From assembly GCA_036259875.1 (NCBI GenBank), contig DATAAZ010000028.1, forward strand, positions 1-28,576: a DNA stretch of 28,576 nt, written 5' to 3'. Both the position numbers and the translations under genes were made by a program. A model generated the notes under the pieces. It was not told the DNA's origin, ran no database searches, and was given only the letters and a program-made list of their open reading frames with translations. The DNA is from DATAAZ01 sp036259875 (GTDB lineage Bacteria > Actinomycetota > Thermoleophilia > Gaiellales > Gaiellaceae). Of this stretch, positions 1-8,072 are shown piece by piece (the first letter of the stretch is position 1; each line of letters starts with the position of its first letter).

Positions 1-2923
1 CGAGACGCTCTTCGGGTACACGCGGGATGAGGCGCTCGGGCGCAACGTCGACGACCTCGTCGCGAGCTCGCCCGACCTCCACACCGAGGCGACCGCGTAC
101 AGCCGCGACGCGTCCGACCAAGGCTACGTCCGCGCGACCACGCGCCGGACGCGCAAGGACGGAAGCCTCGTCGACGTCGACCTCCTCGCTGCTCCCGTGG
201 TCGTCGGCGGGGAGCAGGTGGGGACGTTCGCGCTCTACCACGACGTCTCGGAGTCCCAACGGCAGAAGCGCTACTACGAGTCGTTACTCGAGCTGAGCCC
301 GACGGCGATCGTCACCGTCGACCTGGACGCGAACGTCACGTCCTGGAACCCGGCGGCCGAGACGCTCTTCGGGTACACGCGGGAGGAGGCGCTCGGGCGC
401 AACGTCGACGACCTCGTCGCGAGCTCGCCCGAGGTGCGGCGCGAGGCCGAGGACGTCAACCGCCAGGCCGCCGGGCGCGCGCAGCTCCACCTTGTTACAC
501 GACGAACGCGCAAGGACGGGACGCTCGTGGACGTCGATGTCCGCGCGGCACCGATCGTCGTGGGCGGTGAGCAGGTCGGGATGTACGCCATCTACCACGA
601 CATCTCGGAGCTCCAAAGGCAGAAGCGCTACTACGAGTCGTTACTCGAGCTGAGCCCGACGGCGATCGTCACCGTCGACCTGGACGCGAACGTCACGTCC
701 TGGAACCCGGCGGCCGAGTCGCTCTTCGGGTACACGCGGGAGGAGGCGCTCGGGCGCAACATCGACGACCTCGTCGCGAACTCGCCCGAGGTGCGGCGCG
801 AGGCCGAGGACGTCAACCGCCAGGCCACCGGGCGCGCGCAGCTCCACCTTGTTACACGACGAACGCGCAAGGACGGGACGCTCGTGGACGTCGATGTCCG
901 CGCGGCACCGATCGTCGTGGGCGGTGAGCAGGTCGGGATGTACGCCCTCTACCACGACATCTCCGAGCTCGTGCGCGCCCGCGAGGAAGCGGACGCCGCC
1001 AACCGCGCCAAGAGCGCCTTCCTCGCCACCATGAGCCACGAGATCCGCACCCCCATGAACGCCGTGATCGGGATGAGCGGGCTCTTGCTCGAGACGGAGC
1101 TCTCGCGCGAGCAGCGCGACTTCGCGCAGGTGATCGCGGGGAGCGGCGACGCCCTCCTCACGATCATCGACGACATCCTCGACTTCTCGAAGATCGAGGC
1201 GGGCAAGCTCGACCTCGAAAGAGAGACCTTCGATCTCCACGAGTGCCTTGAGTCGGCCCTCGACGTTGTCGCGCCGCGCGCGGCCGAGAAGGGGCTCGAC
1301 CTCGCCTACCTCGTCGACCCCGCCGCCCCGCGGGCGATCGTCGGCGACCGGACGCGCCTGCGTCAGATCCTCCTCAACCTCCTTTCGAACGCCGTCAAGT
1401 TCACGGAGGCAGGCGAGGTCGTCGTCTCCGTGGAGTCGAACGGTCTGAGCAACGGCCGCCGGGACCTCCACTTTGCCTGTCGAGACACCGGTATCGGCAT
1501 CCCAGAGGAGAGGATGGATCGCCTCTTCCAATCCTTCAGCCAGGTCGACGCGTCGACGACGCGCCGCTACGGCGGCACAGGCCTTGGCCTTGCGATCTCC
1601 AAGCGCCTCGCCGAGATGATGGGCGGGACGATGTGGGTGGAGAGCACCGTCGGGAGGGGCTCGACTTTCCACTTCACGATCGTCGCGGCGCCGGCACCGG
1701 CCGTCGTGCCCTCCTACGAGGAGCCGACGCCGCCGGAGCTCGCGGGCAAGCGGCTTCTCATCGTCGACGACAACGCGACGAACCGCGAGATCCTCGTCCG
1801 CCATGCGGAGTCCTGGGGGTTGGCGGCCGAGGCGTCCGGCTCGCCCACAGAAGCGCTTGCATGGATCCGTGGCGGCGAGCCTTTCGATCTCGCCATTCTC
1901 GACATGCAGATGCCGGAGCTGGACGGCCTCTCCCTCGCGCGCGAGATCCGCCGCGAGCGGGACGCGCGCACGCTCCCGCTCGTCATGCTCACATCGCTCG
2001 GCCGCCGGAGGGAGGACGCTCACGCCGACGTCGACTTCGCCGCCTACCTGACGAAGCCGCTCAAGGCCTCGCAGCTCTACGAGATCTTGGTCGCCGTGTT
2101 CGCGCGCCAGACGGCCGTGCCCGCGCCGGCCGCGGCGGCGCGGGAGACGGAAGCGCCCGCCGGGCAGGCGCTCCGAATCCTCCTCGCCGAGGACAAGGAG
2201 TTCAACCAGAAGCTGGCCCTTGCCCTCCTCGAAAGGATGGGCTATCGCGCCGACGTCGCCGAAAACGGCCGCGAGGCCCTAGAGGCGCTTCGGCGCGAGC
2301 CGTACGACGTCGTCCTCATGGACGTCGAGATGCCGGAGATGGATGGTTTGGAAGCGACGCGGCGCATCCGCGCCGCCTGGCCCGAAGAGGGGCCGCGCAT
2401 CATCGCGATGACCGCGAACGCGATGCAGGGTGACCGCGAGATGTGCCTGGCCGCCGGCATGGACGACTACCTCGCGAAGCCGATACGCACCGAGGAGCTA
2501 GCAGCCGCCCTCGGACGCGCCGGCGCGCGCACGGATGCGGTGGCGGACGCGCCGCCCGCGACGGCCGGCGAAGACCCGAGCATCCTCGACCGAAGCGTGC
2601 TCGAACGGCTCAAGGCAACGCTCGGCGACGCGGCTTTCGTAGGCGAGCTGATCGCGACCTTCCTCCGCGACGCGCCTATCCTCGTGACGACGCTCGGCAC
2701 GGGTCTCGAACGCGGCGATGCCGAGGAGGTGCGGCGCGCGGCGCACACGCTCAAGTCGCACGCGCGAACGTTGGGCGCCACCGCGCTCGCCGACGGCTGC
2801 GAGGAGCTCGAGGCGCGCGCGAGAGAGCGGGCTCTCGACGGGGCGGGCGAGCTCCTCGAACGGATCGAGGTCGAGTTCGAACGAGCGGAGAGGACGCTCG
2901 AGACGGTGCGCAGGGAGGTATGA
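1..2923 (+). CDS. Hybrid histidine kinase, PAS repeats-HisKA-HATPase-REC-REC-HPt (5' partial)
   Basis: The frame is open from nt 2, so the gene begins upstream of the window; 973 codons are visible, numbered here from nt 2. Order: the end of one PAS domain, two complete near-identical PAS domains (nt 257-613 and 614-970), HisKA with phosphoacceptor His346 (SHEIRTPMN), an HATPase with N box (QILLNLLSNAVKF), DTGIGIP and GGTGLGLA, receiver 1 with Asp634 (DMQMPELDG), receiver 2 with Asp774 (DVEMPEMDG), and a C-terminal HPt with His915 (AHTLKS). This is the BarA/ArcB type of phosphorelay kinase, in which phosphate passes His-Asp-His-Asp. No membrane segment is visible, so any would lie upstream; the visible part is cytoplasmic. 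The stop lies one base before the next regulator gene, the likely final phosphate acceptor. The signal sensed is unknown. The domain assignment is very secure; the true start is not in the window. Confidence 0.95.
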   Translation, partial: ETLFGYTRDEALGRNVDDLVASSPDLHTEATAYSRDASDQGYVRATTRRTRKDGSLVDVDLLAAPVVVGGEQVGTFALYHDVSESQRQKRYYESLLELSPTAIVTVDLDANVTSWNPAAETLFGYTREEALGRNVDDLVASSPEVRREAEDVNRQAAGRAQLHLVTRRTRKDGTLVDVDVRAAPIVVGGEQVGMYAIYHDISELQRQKRYYESLLELSPTAIVTVDLDANVTSWNPAAESLFGYTREEALGRNIDDLVANSPEVRREAEDVNRQATGRAQLHLVTRRTRKDGTLVDVDVRAAPIVVGGEQVGMYALYHDISELVRAREEADAANRAKSAFLATMSHEIRTPMNAVIGMSGLLLETELSREQRDFAQVIAGSGDALLTIIDDILDFSKIEAGKLDLERETFDLHECLESALDVVAPRAAEKGLDLAYLVDPAAPRAIVGDRTRLRQILLNLLSNAVKFTEAGEVVVSVESNGLSNGRRDLHFACRDTGIGIPEERMDRLFQSFSQVDASTTRRYGGTGLGLAISKRLAEMMGGTMWVESTVGRGSTFHFTIVAAPAPAVVPSYEEPTPPELAGKRLLIVDDNATNREILVRHAESWGLAAEASGSPTEALAWIRGGEPFDLAILDMQMPELDGLSLAREIRRERDARTLPLVMLTSLGRRREDAHADVDFAAYLTKPLKASQLYEILVAVFARQTAVPAPAAAARETEAPAGQALRILLAEDKEFNQKLALALLERMGYRADVAENGREALEALRREPYDVVLMDVEMPEMDGLEATRRIRAAWPEEGPRIIAMTANAMQGDREMCLAAGMDDYLAKPIRTEELAAALGRAGARTDAVADAPPATAGEDPSILDRSVLERLKATLGDAAFVGELIATFLRDAPILVTTLGTGLERGDAEEVRRAAHTLKSHARTLGATALADGCEELEARARERALDGAGELLERIEVEFERAERTLETVRREV
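257..613 (+). repeat. PAS-encoding tandem repeat, copy 2 (357 bp)
   Basis: A 119-codon unit beginning at the QRQKRYYESLLELSP segment and ending at YHDISEL. It follows a more diverged copy (nt 1-256, cut by the window) and is followed directly by an almost identical copy at 614-970. The period is exactly 357 bp, so the frame is kept. Confidence 0.95.
614..970 (+). repeat. PAS-encoding tandem repeat, copy 3 (357 bp)
   Basis: Nearly identical to nt 257-613. By eye I count about seven base differences. Five change the residue (T to S, V to I, S to N, A to T, I to L) and two are silent. This points to a recent in-frame duplication or gene conversion. Confidence 0.95.
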
Positions 2924-2924
2924 C

Positions 2925-3638
2925 GTGTCGGAAGAACAGGCTTCCGTGCTCGTCGTGGATGACGACGATTTCAACCGGATGCTGCTCTGCAAGCGGGTCG
3001 AGCAGGAAGGCCACCGCACGGCGACCGCCGACAACGGCCGGGAGGCGCTGGAGATGCTCGACGACGGGTCCTTCGACGTCGTCCTGCTGGACGTCCTCAT
3101 GCCGGAGCTCGATGGATACGAGACGCTCGAGCGAATCGAAAAGGACGAGACACTTCGGCACATTCCCGTGATCATGATCTCCTCCCTCGACGAGGCAGAG
3201 AGCGTGATTCGCTGCATCGAGCTCGGGGCGGAGGACTACCTGCCGAAGCCTTTCGACCCCGTGCTCCTTCGCGCACGGCTCAACGCGAGTCTCACGAAGA
3301 AGCGGCTTCACGATCTCGAGCTTGAGTACATCGAGCAGGTCGGTCACGTCGTCGAGGCGGCGGCCGCCGTCGAGGCGGGCACATTCGATCCGGCGACGCT
3401 CGACGAGGTCGCCCGGCGCAACGATGCACTCGGCCAGCTCGCGCGCGTCTTCGGGCGAATGGCGGAGGAGGTCCGCGCCCGCGAGCAGCGCCTGCGCGAG
3501 GAGGTGCACCAGCTTCGGATCGAGATCGACGAGGCGCACGCCGAGCGCCAAGTCGCCGAGCTCACGGAGACCGACTACTTTCGAGACCTCGAGAGGAAGG
3601 TGGACGAACTTCGTCTCCGGCCTGAGACCGACTCGTGA
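2925..3638 (+). CDS. Response regulator: receiver plus HAMP-like/coiled-coil output tail
   Basis: 237 residues. A GTG start is chosen because GGGAGG (2913-2918) lies six bases upstream and the start is one base after the kinase stop. Residues 7-125 are a receiver with acidic pocket D12/D13, phosphoacceptor D56 (LLDVLMPELDG) and Lys108 (LPKPFDP). Residues about 130-237 hold no DNA-binding or enzyme domain. They form a helical HAMP-like segment (LGQLARVFGRMAEEVRAREQ), a heptad-rich helix and a conserved-looking tail (VAELTETDYFRDLERKVDEL). Such a tail suggests output by protein contact, plausibly with the ATPase encoded next, whose GTG overlaps this stop (GTGA). The receiver assignment is certain; the role of the tail is inferred from position. 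Confidence 0.92.
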   Translation: MSEEQASVLVVDDDDFNRMLLCKRVEQEGHRTATADNGREALEMLDDGSFDVVLLDVLMPELDGYETLERIEKDETLRHIPVIMISSLDEAESVIRCIELGAEDYLPKPFDPVLLRARLNASLTKKRLHDLELEYIEQVGHVVEAAAAVEAGTFDPATLDEVARRNDALGQLARVFGRMAEEVRAREQRLREEVHQLRIEIDEAHAERQVAELTETDYFRDLERKVDELRLRPETDS

Positions 3639-4384
3639 CCAAGATCGTCTCCATCCATTCCTTTCGGGGCGGCACGGGGAAGTCGAATACCGCCGCGAAC
3701 ATCGCCATGCTGCTCGCGGCGGAGGGACGACGTGTCGCCGTGGTCGACACCGACATCCAGTCGCCGGGGATCCACGCCCTTTTCAGCCTCGAACAGGAGA
3801 CGATGCGCTGCTTTCTCAACGACTACCTCTGGGGCAGCTGCCGGATCGAGGAGGCCGCCGCGGATGTCACGCCGAACGGGGACATCACGGGACAGGTCTG
3901 GCTCGTCCCCTCGAGCATCAAGCCGGGAGACATCGCACGCGTGATGCAGCAGGGCTACGACGTCGGCCTCTTGAACGACGGCTGCCGTGCGCTGATCAAG
4001 GAGCTCTCGCTCGACGTCCTCATTCTCGACACTCACCCCGGGCTCAACGAGGAGACGCTGCTTTCGATCGCGATATCGAACGCGCTCGCCATCGTCCTGC
4101 GCCCCGACCGCCAGGACTACGAAGGCACGCGCGTCACGGTCTCGGTCGCGCGGAAGCTGAGGGTGCCGCGCATGGTCCTTGTGGTGAACAAGACTCCCGC
4201 GGCCTTCGATGCCGACCATGTGAAGGAGCGGGTCGAGAAGACGTATGACTGCGAGGTGGCAGCCGTCCTGCCGCACTCCGACGAACTCATGGTGCTCTCG
4301 AGCGAGGGAATCTTCGCGCTCGTGCACCCAGAGCACGCGCTCACCGGCCTGTACAGGCACATCGCCGCTCGTCTCATCGCGTAG
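3635..4384 (+). CDS. ParA/MinD-family P-loop ATPase
   Basis: 249 residues. The GTG start overlaps the regulator stop by four bases, implying coupled translation. The N-terminus carries a deviant Walker A loop at residues 10-17 (FRGGTGKS), followed by a ParA-type VVDTDIQSPG block (switch/Walker A') and a Walker B-like LILDTHPGLNEE. Later segments (IVLRPDRQDYEG, VLVVNKTP) match the MinD/ParA fold. The usual signature lysine before GG is arginine here. There is no ParB, FtsK-like or flagellar partner nearby, so plasmid or chromosome partitioning is unlikely. The context suggests a nucleotide switch between the phosphorelay and the membrane protein downstream (two-base gap). Family assignment is secure; cellular role is inferred. 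Confidence 0.92.
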   Translation: MTKIVSIHSFRGGTGKSNTAANIAMLLAAEGRRVAVVDTDIQSPGIHALFSLEQETMRCFLNDYLWGSCRIEEAAADVTPNGDITGQVWLVPSSIKPGDIARVMQQGYDVGLLNDGCRALIKELSLDVLILDTHPGLNEETLLSIAISNALAIVLRPDRQDYEGTRVTVSVARKLRVPRMVLVVNKTPAAFDADHVKERVEKTYDCEVAAVLPHSDELMVLSSEGIFALVHPEHALTGLYRHIAARLIA

Positions 4385-4386
4385 GC

Positions 4387-7317
4387 ATGTCCTCCGACGC
4401 GTTTGACGCGTTCCCCGACGCCGAGGAACTCCTCGGCGGCCTCCCGGCGAGGCGCGCGAACACGCTTCTCTTCCTGATCGAGAGCCGAACGGCGAGACTT
4501 ATCGCGGAGTCGCGTCAGGCGGCCGAGCGCCTCCTTACGGAGGAGGCTGCGGAGGAGCGGGAGCTCGCCTTCGTGGAAGCGTTCGCGCTCGCGCGCGACC
4601 CGCCGATCCGCCCGACGATCCAGGACCTGGAGCGCTATTCGCGGCAGTGGGCGTCGCTCGTCCCCGACAACCCGAGAGTTCAGGCCACGCTCGCACGGCG
4701 CCTCGGCGAGAAATACGAGTTCACGCGTGACGCGGTGCCGCGGATGCGCGCGGCGCTCGGCCTCGACGATCCCGCGGTCGAGGAGGCATATGCGCGGCTC
4801 TACCGAGAACCGCTCGAGACGATCTACGCCGCCCGTGCGCGTCGGCGCGAGCGGCTGCGGTTTCGGTGGGCGGCGCTCGCTGGGGGGCTGGAGGACCTCC
4901 CGCCGTTCTGGACGGCCTATGCGCTGACGCTGACAGAGACGGTCGGCGCGAGCATCCTCGCGCTGCCGATCGCCCTTGCTGCGGTCGGCCCGCTCGCCGG
5001 AGCTGCGGTCCTCGTGGTGTTCGGCCTCGTGAACGTCCTCACCGTCGCCTTCATGGCCGAGGCGGTCGCGCGCAGCGGGACGATCCGGTACGGCGGCGGG
5101 TTCTTCGGCCGGTTGGTGGCCGACTACCTCGGGCGAGGCGGTTCTCTCTTCCTCTCGGCAAGCCTCTTCACGATCTGCTTCCTCATTCTGCCGGCGTACT
5201 ACATCGGCTTTTCGACGACGCTCGCCGACGCCACGAGCGTGCCCGCGAGCGCGTTCGTCGTGCTTCTCTTCCTCGCGGGGCTCTACTACCTTCGGCGGGA
5301 GTCGCTCAACGCCACCATCGCGACGGCGCTCGTCGTCGGCGCGGTCAATATCGGCCTCCTCGGCGCTCTCTCGCTGCTCGCTTTCGCCCATGTTCGCCCG
5401 AGCAACCTCCTCCACACGGAGATACCGTTCGTGGGCGGGCGCGCGTTCGAGCCGGCGCTTCTCGGGCTCATCTTCGGGGTCATCCTCGCGGCGTACTTTG
5501 GCCACATGTCGGTCGCGATCTGTGGCCGGCTCGTGCTGCGGCGGGACCCAACCGGGCGCTCGCTCACGTGGGGCTGCGCCGCCGCTCAGGCGACCGCGAT
5601 GGTGCTCTACTGCCTGTTCGTCCTTTCCGTCAACGGGGCGATCGCGCCGGAGCGCCTGGCTCGCGAGTCAGGCACGGCGCTCGGGCCACTCGCGCGCGAA
5701 CTCGGACCCGCCGTCCACGTGCTCGGATCGGCGTTCGTGATTCTCGGGATGGGGATGGCCTCGATCACGTTCTCCCTCGCGCTGTTCAACATCACTCGCG
5801 AGCGCCTCCCTTCGAGATCCCAGCGTCTCTTCACGCTCCCGCGTCGCCGGGCGCGGCTGCTCTTTCGGGAACGCGGCCAGTCAGGGTCCGATCGCCTTCA
5901 GATCGGCGTCATCTACCTCGGCCTCGAGGGCGGGAACCCGCGCTTGCGCTTCGATGTCGAGCGAGGCGGTCGCATCCAGCGGGTCGAGGCGGTCGCCGCC
6001 GGGCAGCTCGAGCTCACCGGCGCCGACGCCGCCTCCGCGGTCGTCGAGCGTCTTCCCGACCTGCGAGGCGAGCGCGCCCGACTCGTCCTCGAGATCGCCG
6101 ACGTCGATGAGGAGGACGTCGTCTTAGGCGTCACCACCACCTTGACGGTCGAATACGTCGTGGGGTGGGATCCGACCGGGCTGCGCCTCGGCGACATTCT
6201 CGCGCTACCCGACTCGCAGGCGGAACTCCTCGCCTGGATGATGCGCCGAGGCGACGTCAGCGCCGCCGAAGCGGCGGCGCACACGGGGCAGGAAGAGGGA
6301 ACGACCCGGGCGGTGCTCGAGTCGCTCGTCCAGGAGGGCATCGTTGGCGAGACGACTATCGGACGTGAGCCCCGTTACAGCGCGCGCGTCGGCGCGAGGA
6401 CGGAGAGCCTCTCCCCGCACCTGTGGCAGGCCGTCACCGACGGCGAGGACGCGCTGCCAGCCGAGCGTCTCCGAGGGACTCCGTCGCTCGACGTGCGGCA
6501 GCGTCTCCAGGCGATCGCGCTCGGCCCGCGCGGCCGGTTCGCGGTGGGTGCGAGCCCCGTGTTGGCCGCCTTCGCGCTTGCCGAGTGGATGCTGCTGACA
6601 GGGTCGGGATCGTTCGCCGGACTGCTGAGCTTCGTCGGCGTCATCGTCGTCTCGATCCTCGCGGGGATCTTCCCCGTCCTCCTGCTGGTCGTCAGCCGCC
6701 GAAAAGGTGAGTACGCTCCGCGCTTCGCGTACCGCTTTCTCGGCAATCCGGTGCTACTCGCTGCGATCTACGCTCTCTTCCTCGCCAGCATCCTCGTGCA
6801 CGGACTCGTCATCTGGGACGGGATCCTCGAGCGGGCCGGCGCGCTCGCCGTAGGGGTTCTGATTCTCGGAATGACGATCGTCATGGGTGCCCGGGGGGCG
6901 TTGGCGCGTCGGCTCACCGTCGAGCTACGCGATGACGAAAGCGAGGGGCGCGCGAGATTCGCGGTCAGCGCCGGCGGCGAGCCGGTGTGGAGCGACGTGC
7001 GGCTCGCCTACCCGGACGGGGAGCAGCGCCTCGAGGGTCCAGGGGGATATCTCTCGCGGTTCGCCTCGCTCCTCAGCGCCACGTTCCACCCCGTTTGGGA
7101 CGGCCCACGGGCTCGGATCGGCCGCGAGCTGAAGGTGTGGGTCCACAGAGTCACGCGCGACGGCGATTCAGAGCCGCTTGCGGGCCGCGTGCAGGTCGAG
7201 TCCGCCGGAGTACGGAAGGAGTTCGACCTCGGGCTCGCCCGCGGCCAGGTCCGCGTGCAGCTTTCCGACTCCGACTGCCGGGTCGCGATCACGCTGTCGG
7301 AGGCACCCGGACCGTAG
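4387..7317 (+). CDS. Large chimeric membrane protein: amino-acid-permease-like core, winged-helix-like segment, second membrane block
   Basis: 976 residues; the ATG is two bases after the ATPase stop. Residues 1-165 are soluble, charged and helical. Residues about 170-470 contain roughly ten hydrophobic segments with an early TLTETVGASILALPIAL, which resembles the first helix of aromatic amino-acid/SLC38-like permeases. Residues about 500-595 are soluble and beta-rich. Residues about 600-665 look like a winged-helix (LLAWMMRRGDVSAAEAAAHT, then a wing-like EPRYSARVG). Residues about 720-835 hold four more membrane helices, and residues 840-976 are a soluble beta-rich tail. Classical permeases of this group are about 400-450 residues, so this is more than double that length. 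It may be a transporter gated by the phosphorelay and ATPase, or a transceptor. The substrate is unknown. Confidence 0.85.
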   Translation: MSSDAFDAFPDAEELLGGLPARRANTLLFLIESRTARLIAESRQAAERLLTEEAAEERELAFVEAFALARDPPIRPTIQDLERYSRQWASLVPDNPRVQATLARRLGEKYEFTRDAVPRMRAALGLDDPAVEEAYARLYREPLETIYAARARRRERLRFRWAALAGGLEDLPPFWTAYALTLTETVGASILALPIALAAVGPLAGAAVLVVFGLVNVLTVAFMAEAVARSGTIRYGGGFFGRLVADYLGRGGSLFLSASLFTICFLILPAYYIGFSTTLADATSVPASAFVVLLFLAGLYYLRRESLNATIATALVVGAVNIGLLGALSLLAFAHVRPSNLLHTEIPFVGGRAFEPALLGLIFGVILAAYFGHMSVAICGRLVLRRDPTGRSLTWGCAAAQATAMVLYCLFVLSVNGAIAPERLARESGTALGPLARELGPAVHVLGSAFVILGMGMASITFSLALFNITRERLPSRSQRLFTLPRRRARLLFRERGQSGSDRLQIGVIYLGLEGGNPRLRFDVERGGRIQRVEAVAAGQLELTGADAASAVVERLPDLRGERARLVLEIADVDEEDVVLGVTTTLTVEYVVGWDPTGLRLGDILALPDSQAELLAWMMRRGDVSAAEAAAHTGQEEGTTRAVLESLVQEGIVGETTIGREPRYSARVGARTESLSPHLWQAVTDGEDALPAERLRGTPSLDVRQRLQAIALGPRGRFAVGASPVLAAFALAEWMLLTGSGSFAGLLSFVGVIVVSILAGIFPVLLLVVSRRKGEYAPRFAYRFLGNPVLLAAIYALFLASILVHGLVIWDGILERAGALAVGVLILGMTIVMGARGALARRLTVELRDDESEGRARFAVSAGGEPVWSDVRLAYPDGEQRLEGPGGYLSRFASLLSATFHPVWDGPRARIGRELKVWVHRVTRDGDSEPLAGRVQVESAGVRKEFDLGLARGQVRVQLSDSDCRVAITLSEAPGP

Positions 7318-7591
7318 AGCAACCCTCCGAGCTGAGGCCGGTCGAGCCTCGCGCGAGAGCGTTTGCGTGTGGCAGCCCTCCGCGTCGGGGCGAGCCTCCG
7401 AACTGCGGCGTGGCGGGAGCGTCGCTTGGCGAAGGGAATCGGACGTTCGTTAGGTACCCCGCGGATTGGCAAGGGTTTGGCAAGTAAACGTGGGGAGGGC
7501 AGGCGCCAAAGTCAGCGTGTACGCGACGGGAATCCGCTCATTCGCAGGCATTTCCAGCGCAGCGGGAATCGTTGGGACCGGTACGGACCAT

Positions 7592-7633
7592 CTTCACACG
7601 CGGGAGGTCCTGGTTCGATCCCAGGTGCGCCCA
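7592..7633 (+). other. 3' half of tRNA-Val(CAC): probable integration site remnant
   Basis: From the anticodon loop onward the sequence is tRNA-like: loop TTCACAC (7593-7599, anticodon CAC), 3' anticodon strand GCGGG, a four-base variable region, a perfect T arm (CCTGG, TTCGATC, CCAGG at 7609-7625) and acceptor strand TGCGCCC with discriminator A (7626-7633). No CCA is encoded. The matching 5' half is absent: the required CCCGC before the anticodon loop is replaced by ACCAT, and no GGGCGCA or D arm occurs in the preceding 270 bases. Breakage at the anticodon loop is the classic form of a tRNA attachment site used by tyrosine integrases. A decayed tRNA copy is the alternative. Confidence 0.7.
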
Positions 7634-7638
7634 TCGAG

Positions 7639-7662
7639 AAAGACGCTGGAAACGGCGTCTTT
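7639..7662 (+). terminator. Rho-independent terminator after the tRNA fragment
   Basis: An 8-bp perfect stem AAAGACGC/GCGTCTTT with an 8-base loop, followed by a T-rich run (TTTTGTTTT). It begins six bases after the tRNA discriminator base, the usual place for a tRNA gene terminator. Confidence 0.75.
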
Positions 7663-7693
7663 TGTTTTCTTCAGCGACGACGGACGGGTCATC

Positions 7694-7713
7694 CGCTAGC
7701 GACGACGCTAGCG
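7694..7713. terminator. Perfect hairpin, possible second terminator
   Basis: CGCTAGCG occurs twice (7694-7701 and 7706-7713) around the four-base loop ACGA. Each copy is itself a palindrome. TTT follows on the plus strand. The U-tract is short, so this could be a terminator or a protein-binding palindrome. Confidence 0.4.
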
Positions 7714-8072
7714 TTTCGCGTAACCGCCGAGGGCTCCAGTTAGAGACCGCCTCAGAGGTCGTCGACGGTCGCAGCTTTCGGGCTGGTCGACGCCGGGTCT
7801 CGGCCACCCGAGCCGCCCACTATCGCGGATTTGCTCTACGCGACTCGGAGCCAACTGCTCAGCGGCGAGACCGAGGCGGTGAAACGTGGCTCGCGCTGAT
7901 CTTCGCGGTCGTCGTCATGAGGACGGGCAAGGCGGTTGCGTTCACCGACTAACGAGAACGGGCCGGCCGAGATCCTGTCCGGCTTCGCGCTGCCGCGGCT
8001 TGCGACCAGGTGCCGAAACGAGCAAGTGGAAGGAGGGCCCCTCGCGGGACGCTCCTTCGGAAACGATGGCCC

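Larger units (their letters stand above)
7318..8072. other. 755-bp gap without a convincing gene
   Basis: Short open frames exist on both strands, but none has a good ribosome-binding site or family-like content. The gap contains the tRNA-Val 3' fragment, its terminator and a second perfect hairpin, described separately. I find no integrase remnant. Confidence 0.6.

Noticed and set aside
641..2023. Long minus-strand frame of 460 codons opposite the hybrid kinase
   Set aside because: It is the antisense of a certain kinase gene, with Arg/Glu/Asp-rich shadow composition and no family motif.
4117..5505. Minus-strand frame of 462 codons opposite the ATPase and permease genes
   Set aside because: Low-complexity charged antisense sequence over two well-supported genes.
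7540..7633. Complete tRNA-Val gene
   Set aside because: No 5' acceptor strand, D arm or 5' anticodon strand can be found.
7466..7699. Possible 77-residue protein spanning the tRNA fragment
   Set aside because: Its frame runs through the tRNA T arm and terminator, which explains its sequence; there is no ribosome-binding site.
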